From an uncultured Bacteroides sp. (lineage in GTDB: Bacteria > Bacteroidota > Bacteroidia > Bacteroidales > Bacteroidaceae), in assembly GCA_949296855.1 (NCBI GenBank), contig CASFRN010000046.1, positions 1 to 64,000 on the forward strand: a DNA stretch of 64,000 bases, in the 5' to 3' direction. A program made the position numbers and the translations under genes. Below, piece after piece: positions 52,722 to 59,946 of the stretch. How positions within the stretch are numbered: the first letter of the stretch is position 1; every line of letters starts with the position of its first letter. The notes beneath the pieces are model-generated. The model saw nothing but the letters and a program-made list of their open reading frames with translations. It had not been told where the DNA came from and did not search any database.

Positions 52722-53987
52722 ATGTCTTCCGTTGACCAGAAATACAAAGAAGCGCTTCGCCTTTATGCCGAAACGTCAAAGACTGCCGCGCAAATAGCGA
52801 GGGAATGCAACGTGGGGGCGGCTGGCTTCCGGGCGTATCTGTACCGGCATCACCGCTATTTGCTGCTTGCACGCTACGGCATGGAAGGAGAGGAACCTTC
52901 GGTGAAGCTTCGTCCCAAGCGTGGGCAGCGTCCTTCCGCACATCGTAAATACAAGCAAGCGGTAGAAGCGTGCGATGACTTGGCATATATCAGCCTGAAT
53001 GTTTCGGAGATTGCCCGGATGTGCGGGGTGAGTGCTACGGCGTTGGGGAACTTCCTGCGGTTGCATTATCCCGATGTATTGGAGCGGAGGGAGAAAGCGA
53101 AAATGCGGTTGGGCATTGCCGATAACGCGAAGCGGGGAGTGCGTAAGCAAAGTAAGGAAACATACGCCCGTGCGGTAGAAATGTACCGCACCACGGACAT
53201 GACCATACCCGAAGTGGCAGAAGCTTGTGATGTTTCATTGGGAGGATTGAGCCAGCATTTGCGCTTTTACCATAAAGACGTGATAGAAAAACGTTTTGCT
53301 GAACGTGAACAAGCCCGGAAGGGGAAGAAACGGATCGGGAAGATATCCGGTAACGGACGAAAGCATGTGCCGGATAAAGAAACGGTGGAAAAATACCGGG
53401 AAGCGTTAGAACTGTACCGTGGTACGGATATGATAGTGAAAGACATCGTGCGGCAGACGGGAGTCCCTATGGAAGGTTTCCGTTATTACCTGCGCACATG
53501 GCACCGTGATCTGATGCTGGAACGCAGGGGAGCGGAGGCGGCGACGTGTGCTCCCGAAGACATTGATTTGGGTAAGACCAAGCGTTACTTGAAATCGACC
53601 TCCGCTAAGTATGCCCGGGCGATAGCCAGCCTGAAAGCGGATGCCCGTCCTGTGGCAAGCGTGGCGGCAGAGTTTGGCTTGAATCCGGAAACGTTCCGGA
53701 TGTACCTGAAAGAGCACGAGCCGGAACTTGCACGCCGGCAAGGCATGATTAAGACGGCTGAAGGGAGAACCGTATCCCTGCAGGCGACAGAAAAGTATGC
53801 GGAAGCCATCCGGCTGTATGAGACTACCGTGGAAGACTTGAAGTCGATAGCCGGGCGGTTGGGGCTGGTGTATAACAGCTTGGGCGGATATGTGCGGCGC
53901 AATTGTCCGGAGGCGAAAAAGAGGCATGAGGCAGTAGTAGATAGCATGAAAAAAAGAAAAACGGATGGAGGAGAAAACGGTAGCTAA
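52722..53987 (+). CDS. Protein of six HTH-like repeats
   Basis: This 421-aa protein is basic. Six units of about 45 residues start near 8, 77, 148, 225, 297 and 359, each of the form Y-x-E/Q-A-(I/V/L)-x-L/M-Y ... (I/V)A ... G(V/L) ... L/F ... YL, for example YKEALRLYAETSKTAAQIAR and YREALELYRGTDMIVKDIVR. Each unit looks like a homeodomain-like HTH of resolvase or MarR-like type (two helices, turn, third helix, then a fourth). Linkers are basic and differ. It resembles proteins that touch DNA at several spots, but no function is known to me. The 3' end overlaps the S26 gene by 23 bases. Confidence 0.8.
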   Translation: MSSVDQKYKEALRLYAETSKTAAQIARECNVGAAGFRAYLYRHHRYLLLARYGMEGEEPSVKLRPKRGQRPSAHRKYKQAVEACDDLAYISLNVSEIARMCGVSATALGNFLRLHYPDVLERREKAKMRLGIADNAKRGVRKQSKETYARAVEMYRTTDMTIPEVAEACDVSLGGLSQHLRFYHKDVIEKRFAEREQARKGKKRIGKISGNGRKHVPDKETVEKYREALELYRGTDMIVKDIVRQTGVPMEGFRYYLRTWHRDLMLERRGAEAATCAPEDIDLGKTKRYLKSTSAKYARAIASLKADARPVASVAAEFGLNPETFRMYLKEHEPELARRQGMIKTAEGRTVSLQATEKYAEAIRLYETTVEDLKSIAGRLGLVYNSLGGYVRRNCPEAKKRHEAVVDSMKKRKTDGGENGS

Positions 53988-54393
53988 TGAAATCTTATTC
54001 CGTGATGTAGCTGCTTTGTTGCAAGAAGGTTATCAAGTGACGATACCGGTACGCGGGCAAAGTATGCGTCCGTTTCTTGCCGGCGGCAGGGATAAAGTGA
54101 CATTGAAGCGTTGTACACCCGACGAGTTATCGCCGGGTGTTGTTGTATTGGTACGTGAGGGCCGGTGCGGGCGCGTGGTGCTTCACCGTATAGTTTCCCG
54201 GCAAGCAAACCAGTTGACGTTGCAAGGAGACGGCAATGCCCGAAGTGCGGAAACGGCGGATGTGCGTGAGGTATTAGGCGTAGCGGTGGCTTTTATCCGG
54301 AAAGGAAGGTTGTATAAAGCCTCCGGCATCGCATGGCGGACGTATTCTTTTTGCCGGAGGGTATGGATGAAGGTCAGAGGAATGTCTGCCTGA
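53965..54393 (+). CDS. S26B-type signal peptidase-like protein
   Basis: This 142-aa protein has the type I signal-peptidase nucleophile motif RGQSMRPFL (Ser33) and, 41 residues on, VVLHRIV with His74 in the place of the usual Lys. A Ser/His pair is the mark of the S26B (SipW/Sec11-like) and archaeal type. There is no clear membrane helix at the N-terminus; the C-terminus is basic and may touch the membrane. Bacteroides polysaccharide loci often carry it with NTP_transf_5, HprK-like and PqqD-like genes. It is convergent with the PqqD-like gene, 9 bases apart. Confidence 0.8.
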   Translation: MEEKTVANEILFRDVAALLQEGYQVTIPVRGQSMRPFLAGGRDKVTLKRCTPDELSPGVVVLVREGRCGRVVLHRIVSRQANQLTLQGDGNARSAETADVREVLGVAVAFIRKGRLYKASGIAWRTYSFCRRVWMKVRGMSA

Positions 54394-54402
54394 GGATGAT
54401 AA

Positions 54403-54687
54403 TCAGTGTGAAAGGCTGACAACGCCAAGCGTTTCCAGCTGTTTGAGCAGTTCTTCCGTGTCGGCAAGGGCTTCCGCATAGGTCACGTTGTATTCCTCGG
54501 TAAGGCATCGCGCCAATTCTTCCGAAGTGGGGTTTTCGGTCTGCTGTAACCGGGTGATGAGGCTGGTTGCTGTATCGTTCAGCATCAGCATTTTCGAGAA
54601 GTCTACTTGTTCGCCGCAGCCTATCAGTACGTTTTCGCCGGCGATGTTCCGTATCAGGAAGTCTTTCTTGAGGGTTGCTTTCATCAT
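54403..54687 (-). CDS. PqqD-like peptide-binding protein (RRE fold)
   Basis: This 94-aa protein shows the PqqD/RiPP recognition element layout: KKDFLIRNIAGENVLIG strands, then MLMLNDTATSLITRLQQ (the ..N.. T/A..I...L helix), then SEELARCLTEEYNV and AEALADTEELLKQLETLGVV. These domains grip the leader of a precursor peptide for modifying enzymes. Start is ATG 54687 or 54684 (double Met). It is downstream of the Cys-rich lipoprotein and the 57-aa peptide on the same strand (107-base gap with a hairpin) and convergent with the S26 gene. Confidence 0.85.
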   Translation of the reverse strand: MMKATLKKDFLIRNIAGENVLIGCGEQVDFSKMLMLNDTATSLITRLQQTENPTSEELARCLTEEYNVTYAEALADTEELLKQLETLGVVSLSH

Positions 54688-54710
54688 GGTCGGGAGTTAT
54701 AAAATTGGTT

Positions 54711-54754
54711 ATGCCGAACGCATACGGAGCGGAAAGGCTTCGTGCGTCCGGCAT
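54711..54754. repeat. Hairpin between lipoprotein and PqqD-like genes
   Basis: ATGCCGaACGCA (54711-54722) pairs with TGCGTcCGGCAT (54743-54754) over a 20-base loop. There is no T-tract on the minus strand, so it is more likely a processing or attenuation site than a terminator. Confidence 0.6.
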
Positions 54755-54794
54755 AGCAAGCATTAATTAAAGCGAAACTAAAAAGTTGTCTTTG

Positions 54795-55985
54795 TTATTC
54801 ACAGATAATTTTAAATGGTTTAAGGTCTATTTTTTGGTAAGTCGAACCTGCGCGCGATTCTGATGAGTAAGTCCCTCCTGTACCGTTGACAATCGGCAAC
54901 AGGTCGTGTACGTCGTATGCCAATATGAGGTGGTGGATGGTGTTGGTGTTCATGGTCAGTCCCTTGGGGGCAACCTGATAATAATATTCGTTTCCGTTAT
55001 AACGGATGCACACATAAATACGGAAATCGTCAGCACTCATTCCTGTATAGAGTGGGGACAAAAGGGTTAGCTCTGTGTTGTATCCGTATCCTTGGTAATC
55101 TATATTATTATAGGTTTGGTCGACTTCCTCAAAAACAGTATAGGTTTGGTTGTGTGACGCATAATAGCCGTAGCCTTCGCTGGTATTATTTAATACGTCA
55201 TACCAACTACAGAAGTTCGGACCGAAATAAATCTTAATCTCGAAGTCTTCAGGGTTAATTTCTTTTTCTCCTTGATCTAAAATTTGATGCCATTCTTCGG
55301 AAGTTATTACATGGGGTTGGTCTTCGGTTACGTTGCTGTTGGTAAATAAGATGTGAATCTTAAATCCGGTGCAGTGTCTGGTTACGTCAATGTATTGGGT
55401 GTCTCCCATCATCAGTTCGATTAAATTGTCGCCGGTATAGGGGGCACTTTTCAGTATTTCTCTGGCAAGTACTCCCTCTGCATTTTTAGGTTGTTCGAAA
55501 ATGGTGGGAGTACCTTCTATCGGAGAACTATTTGTATTACTTTTTGTTGCTTCCCAAGTTTGGTTAGGAATTGTCGAAAAATAAATTTTCTCGTTCGCAT
55601 TCAAGGTGATGGACTGACCTCCTGCATTGATGGTAAATGTTTTTCCGTCTTCGCTTTTTGTCACTTGTATATTAAAGCATTTGTTGCTGTTTTCGCAGTC
55701 ATTCTCTAAATCAATCTGAACGCTTTCTAAGGTTTCTGTTCCATTTTCGTTGATGCGATGCAGGTAAATGTATTTTTGTTGGTATTCGGAAGTAAAGATA
55801 CCGTTTTCTGCGTTAATCCCTCTTGAATAGTTTGTGGAGCCATTTTCTGGGTTTATGATGATGTCGGCGGCATAAGTGCCCGGCTCGACTGTTGATACGT
55901 TGGTCTTTTCTTCATCTTGGCAAGACATCATTCCCATGCATATTGCCAAGATTCCTATTATTCGTATTGCTTTCATTGCTTTCAT
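54795..55985 (-). CDS. Cys-rich fimbrillin-like lipoprotein
   Basis: This 396-aa outer-membrane lipoprotein has lipobox MMSC (Cys22) after a hydrophobic signal. The mature part is beta-rich with GTETLESVQI, NANEKIYFSTIP and NTNTIHHLILAYDVHDL, which recall FimA/FimB/Mfa-type fimbrial proteins of Bacteroidales. It is unusually rich in Cys (six in the mature part beside the lipid Cys), rare in that family. It begins 14 bases after the 57-aa peptide gene with AAGGAG before the ATG, so the two are co-translated. Binding partner or fibre role is unknown. Confidence 0.75.
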   Translation of the reverse strand: MKAMKAIRIIGILAICMGMMSCQDEEKTNVSTVEPGTYAADIIINPENGSTNYSRGINAENGIFTSEYQQKYIYLHRINENGTETLESVQIDLENDCENSNKCFNIQVTKSEDGKTFTINAGGQSITLNANEKIYFSTIPNQTWEATKSNTNSSPIEGTPTIFEQPKNAEGVLAREILKSAPYTGDNLIELMMGDTQYIDVTRHCTGFKIHILFTNSNVTEDQPHVITSEEWHQILDQGEKEINPEDFEIKIYFGPNFCSWYDVLNNTSEGYGYYASHNQTYTVFEEVDQTYNNIDYQGYGYNTELTLLSPLYTGMSADDFRIYVCIRYNGNEYYYQVAPKGLTMNTNTIHHLILAYDVHDLLPIVNGTGGTYSSESRAGSTYQKIDLKPFKIICE

Positions 55986-55999
55986 CTCTCCTTATTTGC

Positions 56000-56173
56000 T
56001 TAGTTGTTGTTCCATGTATTCCAATCGATGCTTCCTTCTCTGAAGCTTTCTACGTGTGTACTGCTTGATGTCCCGTTTTGGTTGATTCGGATGCAAAGAT
56101 TACTTGCGCATATCACATCGCTGCATTCAAATTTCATCACTTTGGCTGTTGGTTTTGTGTATTCCTTTTTCAT
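56000..56173 (-). CDS. 57-aa three-cysteine peptide (MKKxYxxPxxxV type)
   Basis: A small gene: ATG AAA AAG GAA TAC ... to TAA at 56000. The peptide begins MKKEYTKPTAKVMKFE, has Cys17, Cys22 and Cys27 (CX4CX4C), then a polar Asn/Ser/Gly-rich tail ending in WNTWNNN. Bacteroidales carry many short peptides with the MKKxYxxPxxxV start, often beside fimbrillin-like genes; their role is unknown. Here it is first in an operon with the Cys-rich lipoprotein and, further on, a PqqD-like protein. It might be a leader for a modified peptide or a fibre accessory; both are inferences. A -7 box lies 30 bases upstream. Confidence 0.7.
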   Translation of the reverse strand: MKKEYTKPTAKVMKFECSDVICASNLCIRINQNGTSSSTHVESFREGSIDWNTWNNN

Positions 56174-56202
56174 CGCTTTAAAATTTTAATTTTTGTTTCG
56201 CG

Positions 56203-56258
56203 CAAAAATAGAGATTATCCATAAAGAGGCGATGGGAAGGGAGGTGACAGTTTGTCAC
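56203..56258 (-). promoter_or_regulatory. Promoter and operator-like palindrome of the peptide operon
   Basis: On the minus strand TATTTTTG (56210 to 56203) fits TAnnTTTG, 30 bases before the ATG; no clear TTTG -33 box precedes it. Farther up, GTGACA-GTT-TGTCAC (56244-56258) is a perfect 6+6 dyad at about -45, placed as an operator or activator site would be. Confidence 0.5.
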
Positions 56259-56367
56259 AAACGGGTGTGGAAAAGTCATAGATGCCCGGAAAGGGCTTCT
56301 TGCTTGCATTTGTGAAGTAGGATGGATGGTGAAGCTAAAACGTATCGTGTGCCTGCAAGCGATGCAG

Positions 56368-57027
56368 TTATGTCGTTCCGGTTCCGTTGTCTTCTTTCAG
56401 CCTGAAATAAAAAGTGTGGTCGTAGAATACAGGCTCTATTAAACCGAAGCGGATGAAGTCGGCAAGGAGGCTGATGATTTGTTTCCGGTTCATGCGGGTG
56501 AGCCGTTGGCACTGGTTGAGGGTAAGGGCGGGGTGTTGTTTCAGTAAGGAAAGAATCTGTTGTTCGCGGGGAGTATAAGCGATGATGATTTTTTCTTCGG
56601 TGCGGTTGTGCCGCCAGATATTCAAGTGGATAGGGCTTGCCAGGATGTTTTCGTCCTTGATGCGGACGTATGCCCATTTGCGTTCTTCGGCATCAAGGGC
56701 ATAGACCGGTTTCTGCGGATTTTCGTCTATCACGACTTCCAATACGTCTTTTCCCTCTACCTTATATATATAGGTATGTATATCGACGGGAGGTTGGCAA
56801 TAACGCTGGGCAGCGGCTTCTATCATGTAGATTTCTTCTTCCGAGCGCACGCCCGCTATTTTGCCATTGTCTTTTACACCCACTAACAGGCGTCCTCCTT
56901 CGGTATTAGCAAAGGCGGAGATGCTTTTGGCTATCTTCCGTGCATCGGATATTTCGAACTTGAAGTCTTGATGTACGTGTTCGCCTTCGCTGATGAGCCG
57001 GCGGATGTAGTCTGCGGAATGTGTCAT
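56368..57027 (-). CDS. AlbA_2 (Schlafen-type) DNA-binding/ATP-binding protein
   Basis: This 219-aa protein has the AlbA_2 domain (about 1-125): EGEHVHQDFKFEISD, SISAFANTEGGRLLVGVKDNGKIAG, and the tail EVVIDENPQKPVY. The C-terminal 80 residues form a winged-HTH (LTLNQCQRLTRMNRKQIISLL). Such proteins are assumed to be regulators or to bind nucleic acid; substrate unknown. It is intact, stands alone, with a long inverted repeat upstream. The DNA before its stop (56174-56367) holds the promoter and operator of the divergent-looking peptide operon, on the same strand. Confidence 0.85.
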   Translation of the reverse strand: MTHSADYIRRLISEGEHVHQDFKFEISDARKIAKSISAFANTEGGRLLVGVKDNGKIAGVRSEEEIYMIEAAAQRYCQPPVDIHTYIYKVEGKDVLEVVIDENPQKPVYALDAEERKWAYVRIKDENILASPIHLNIWRHNRTEEKIIIAYTPREQQILSLLKQHPALTLNQCQRLTRMNRKQIISLLADFIRFGLIEPVFYDHTFYFRLKEDNGTGTT

Positions 57028-57040
57028 AAGTCTGTTTGGA

Positions 57041-57115
57041 AACGCAGATTTACGCAGATTTTCGCAGATAAAAATTCAATCATTCATTCTGCGTTAATCT
57101 GTGAAAATCTGCGTT
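57041..57115. repeat. Long inverted repeat, ACGCAGATTA family
   Basis: AACGCAGATTTACGCAGATT and TCGCAGAT (57041-57069) pair with TCTGCGTTAATCTGTGAAAA and TCTGCGTTT (57088-57115). It is built of 10-11-base units. It lies between the AlbA_2 gene and the UPF0597 gene. Confidence 0.85.
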
Positions 57116-57154
57116 TCTTCGTCCTATTAAGTATTGTCTAATTGGTAATAAAAA

Positions 57155-58462
57155 TCAGTCGTTGTGTTTGTGCGTCATGATGTCGAGCACCATTTTGTCG
57201 GTTTCGTTCATGCCTTCTGCGCCGATGCGGGTCAGGTTGCGGATGCTCCGGTTTACGTTTTCCTCGATGATGCCTTCTACCGGAGTGACGCATTTCTCGT
57301 CCATTGCCATAATGGCGGACATCACCGCTGTAGATACGCCGCTGGTCACTTTCAGCGAGCAACTGGGCTTGGCACCGTCGCAAATCATACCGGTCAGGGT
57401 GGCAATCATGTTCTGTACGGCATACATTACCTGTGCGTATTTGCCTCCCATTAGATATGTGATGCCGCAACAGCTTCCGGTAGCGGCTACTACGCATCCG
57501 CACAGAGCCGAAAGCTTGCCTAAACTCTGTTTGATGTAAATAGCGGTGAGGTGGCTCAGCGTAAGGGCACGTATCAGTTCTTCTTCCGATTTGTGGCTGT
57601 CTTCGGCATAGATTACTACAGGCATGGTGGCTGCGATGCCCTGGTTTCCGCTTCCCGAGTTGCTCATTACCGGAATCATGGCGCCTGCCATACGGGCATC
57701 ACATGCGGCAGAGGTGTACGAAAGAATATGGGTGAAGGTATTGTTACCCATGATTTGCTTTTCGTTGTGGTTTTCTTTCAGCATACGTCCCAATCCGTGT
57801 CCGTAGCAGCCTTTCAAGGCTTGTTCCGCAGCGTTTTTGTTCAAATGTTTGGCTTCGAGGATGAAGCGGATTTCGTCAATAGGGGCAGTGGTAGCAAAGT
57901 CGTACACCTTGCGCAGGGTCAGTTCCACGCTTTCCTCTTCTTGTTCCGAAGTGCCTTTGAGCCGTTTGTCGAGCGAAACTTCCCCGTTGCGGCAGAGGTA
58001 GACAAAGTGGGTATGTCCTCCGCTGATGATAGCGGTCGCCACGTCGTTTCCGCTTGTGCAGGTCACTTCGATGTAAAGTTTCTCTTCGATGTCGTCTTTC
58101 AGTGCAATGCTGATGCAATTGGGTTCGGCTATCATCTGTTTGCCTTCTTCCACCGCTTCGGGCGTGCAGTCTTTCAGCACTTCCAATTGGTATTCCGATT
58201 TCCCGATGAGTGCGCCGAGGGCAATGGCGATAGGCAGCCCTATCATGCCTGTGCCCGGAATGCCTACGCCCATGGCATTCTTCAGGATGTTTGCACTCAG
58301 ATAGACGTTGATGTGTTCGGGTTTGCAGCCCAAGGTTTCGGCTGCTTTTGCTGTACAGAGTGCTACGGCTATCGGTTCGGTACAACCAATGGCTGGCACC
58401 ACTTCTCTTTTCATCAGAGCGATGATTTGTTCTCTTTCCGCTTGTGGGATGATGCTTTCCAT
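57155..58462 (-). CDS. UPF0597/L-serine dehydratase alpha-like protein (CdsB family)
   Basis: This 435-aa cytoplasmic protein matches the serine dehydratase alpha-subunit-like family (UPF0597; YhaM/CdsB): EVVPAIGCTEPIAVALCTAKA near the N-terminus, SNSGSGNQGIAATMPVV, CGCVVAATGSCCGITYLMGG and CDGAKPSCSLKV. The many conserved Cys residues fit an iron-sulphur cluster. Members in enterics degrade cysteine (cysteine desulfidase), releasing H2S; the substrate in Bacteroides is not proven. It is a single gene, flanked on both sides by ACGCAGATTA-type inverted repeats. Confidence 0.9.
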   Translation of the reverse strand: MESIIPQAEREQIIALMKREVVPAIGCTEPIAVALCTAKAAETLGCKPEHINVYLSANILKNAMGVGIPGTGMIGLPIAIALGALIGKSEYQLEVLKDCTPEAVEEGKQMIAEPNCISIALKDDIEEKLYIEVTCTSGNDVATAIISGGHTHFVYLCRNGEVSLDKRLKGTSEQEEESVELTLRKVYDFATTAPIDEIRFILEAKHLNKNAAEQALKGCYGHGLGRMLKENHNEKQIMGNNTFTHILSYTSAACDARMAGAMIPVMSNSGSGNQGIAATMPVVIYAEDSHKSEEELIRALTLSHLTAIYIKQSLGKLSALCGCVVAATGSCCGITYLMGGKYAQVMYAVQNMIATLTGMICDGAKPSCSLKVTSGVSTAVMSAIMAMDEKCVTPVEGIIEENVNRSIRNLTRIGAEGMNETDKMVLDIMTHKHND

Positions 58463-58569
58463 ATTTTCTTGCTGTTATAGTCTTTAGTAAATTGCGGTGC
58501 AAAAATACATCTTTATTTGATATTATCACTCTTATATAGACGGGAAAAGCGGGTGATAAGGTGACATAA

Positions 58570-58636
58570 AAACGCAGATTAACGCAGATTTACGCGGAAA
58601 ATAATAAAATCTGCGTTAATCTGCGCTAATCTGCGT
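58570..58636. repeat. Long inverted repeat, ACGCAGATTA family
   Basis: AAACGCAGATTAACGCAGAT (and on to 58598) pairs with ATCTGCGTTAATCTGCGCTA (from 58609) across a short AT-rich loop. It lies between the epimerase and UPF0597 genes, downstream of the mannan operon. Confidence 0.85.
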
Positions 58637-58650
58637 TGAAAAAGGAAGCA

Positions 58651-59847
58651 TTATTCGCCGAACCGTTCGATGACTTCCATACACATACGTCCGTTGTGGT
58701 AGGGGCATTTCCAGAAGCCGGCTTTGTCGTCTTTGCGGTTGACGGTGCCGTCGGGCAGGATGCTCCAGTGCCATTCGCCTTGCTCGTGGTCGATTAGTTT
58801 TGCTTTGATGAATTCCCAGCAGCGGGCAGCGATGTCAAGGGCGGACTCGTCTCCGAAGTGTTGGTAAAGGTTGATGTGTCCCACTACGTTCTCGGCTTGT
58901 ACCCACCAGTGCAGTTCGCGGTCAATTTTCTGTTTGTCGAGGAAGTTCTCGTATATCATACTTCCGTCGGGATTCAGTCCTTCGTCGGCGGCTTGGGCGA
59001 TGCGGACGATGAGCGGTTCGATTTGTTTCAAAACCGTTTCGTCGCCCAAGACCAATGCCGCTTCGTGGATGAGCCACGAGGCTTCGATGTCGTGTCCGTA
59101 GGAATAGATGCGGTATTTGTTTGTCCAGTCTTCCTCGAAGAAGAGATTGAGGTGTCCTGTCTGCGGGTCGAGGATGCGGGTGATGAACACGTCGATGAGG
59201 TTCCTCAGCTGGCATTCCAGCCGTTCATCTTTCCATACGCGGTAGAGGTTGGTGTAAGGTTCGAGGATGTGCAGGTGGGTGTTCATCGTCTTTTTCTCGT
59301 TCTCGTCCTTATCGCTCAGGCGCATATCTTCGATGGGCTGCCAGTCGCGGGTCAGGGCTTCGAGATAGCCGTTCTGCACGGGGTCGAAACTATGCTGTTC
59401 GATGACCTCGAAAAGCCGTTGGGCATATTCCAAGGCTTCGGCATCGCCTGTGGCACGGGCATATTCGCTCAGACCGTAAATGGCGAAACCGATAGCGTAA
59501 ATCTGTTTCTTCGTGTCGAGCGGATTGCCTTTATAGTCGAGTTCCCAGTAGATGCCGCCGTATTGCGGGTCGTAGAAGCGGTCGATCAGATATCGTTTGG
59601 CGCGGGTGGCGGTCTTCAGGTATTCGGGTTTCTTCAGCAGGCGGTAGGCAGCCGAGAAGGTCCACAGGATGCGGGCGTTCAGTATCGCGCCTTTCGAGGC
59701 TTCGGGGCGCAGTTCGTCGTCGCCGGTGATTTCGCCGTAGAAGCCGCCTTGTTCGTTGTCTTCCATTTTGTTCATCCAAAACGGAAGAATATTGTTTTCA
59801 AGCTCGGAGCGCATTTCGTTCCGAAGCCGGTTGATTCGTTGATTCAT
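58651..59847 (-). CDS. Cellobiose/mannobiose 2-epimerase (AGE family)
   Basis: This 398-aa alpha6/alpha6-barrel enzyme has the AGE-family pattern: ILPFWMNKMEDNEQGGFYG, YGHDIEASWLIHEA and LHWWVQAENVVGHINLYQ, with the His residues of the last two motifs being the usual catalytic pair. It turns the reducing-end glucose of cellobiose, or mannose of mannobiose, into its C2 epimer. In B. fragilis this enzyme feeds the mannosylglucose phosphorylase by turning mannobiose into mannosylglucose; both genes are in this operon. It is the last gene of the four. Confidence 0.93.
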   Translation of the reverse strand: MNQRINRLRNEMRSELENNILPFWMNKMEDNEQGGFYGEITGDDELRPEASKGAILNARILWTFSAAYRLLKKPEYLKTATRAKRYLIDRFYDPQYGGIYWELDYKGNPLDTKKQIYAIGFAIYGLSEYARATGDAEALEYAQRLFEVIEQHSFDPVQNGYLEALTRDWQPIEDMRLSDKDENEKKTMNTHLHILEPYTNLYRVWKDERLECQLRNLIDVFITRILDPQTGHLNLFFEEDWTNKYRIYSYGHDIEASWLIHEAALVLGDETVLKQIEPLIVRIAQAADEGLNPDGSMIYENFLDKQKIDRELHWWVQAENVVGHINLYQHFGDESALDIAARCWEFIKAKLIDHEQGEWHWSILPDGTVNRKDDKAGFWKCPYHNGRMCMEVIERFGE

Positions 59848-59864
59848 AGCGTCTGGTTTTGTTT

Positions 59865-59936
59865 ACCACAGAGGACACAGAGTAGCACAGAGGAAATAAA
59901 TAAAAAACTCTGTGTGCCTCTGTGTTCTCTGTGGTG
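59865..59936. repeat. Long inverted repeat, CACAGAGGACACAGAG type
   Basis: ACCACAGAGGACACAGAGTA and GCACAGAGG (59865-59893) pair with CTCTGTGTGCCTCTGTGTTC and TCTGTGGT (59908-59936). A variant of the CACAGATTA family. It lies in the 99-base gap between the transporter and epimerase genes. Confidence 0.85.
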
Positions 59937-59946
59937 AAAAATAAGA

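Noticed and set aside
57551..58480. 309-aa open frame on the plus strand
   Set aside because: Shadow of the UPF0597 gene; Phe/Val-rich with no recognisable domain.
58858..59937. 359-aa open frame on the plus strand
   Set aside because: Shadow of the epimerase gene; no motifs, and it runs into a repeat.
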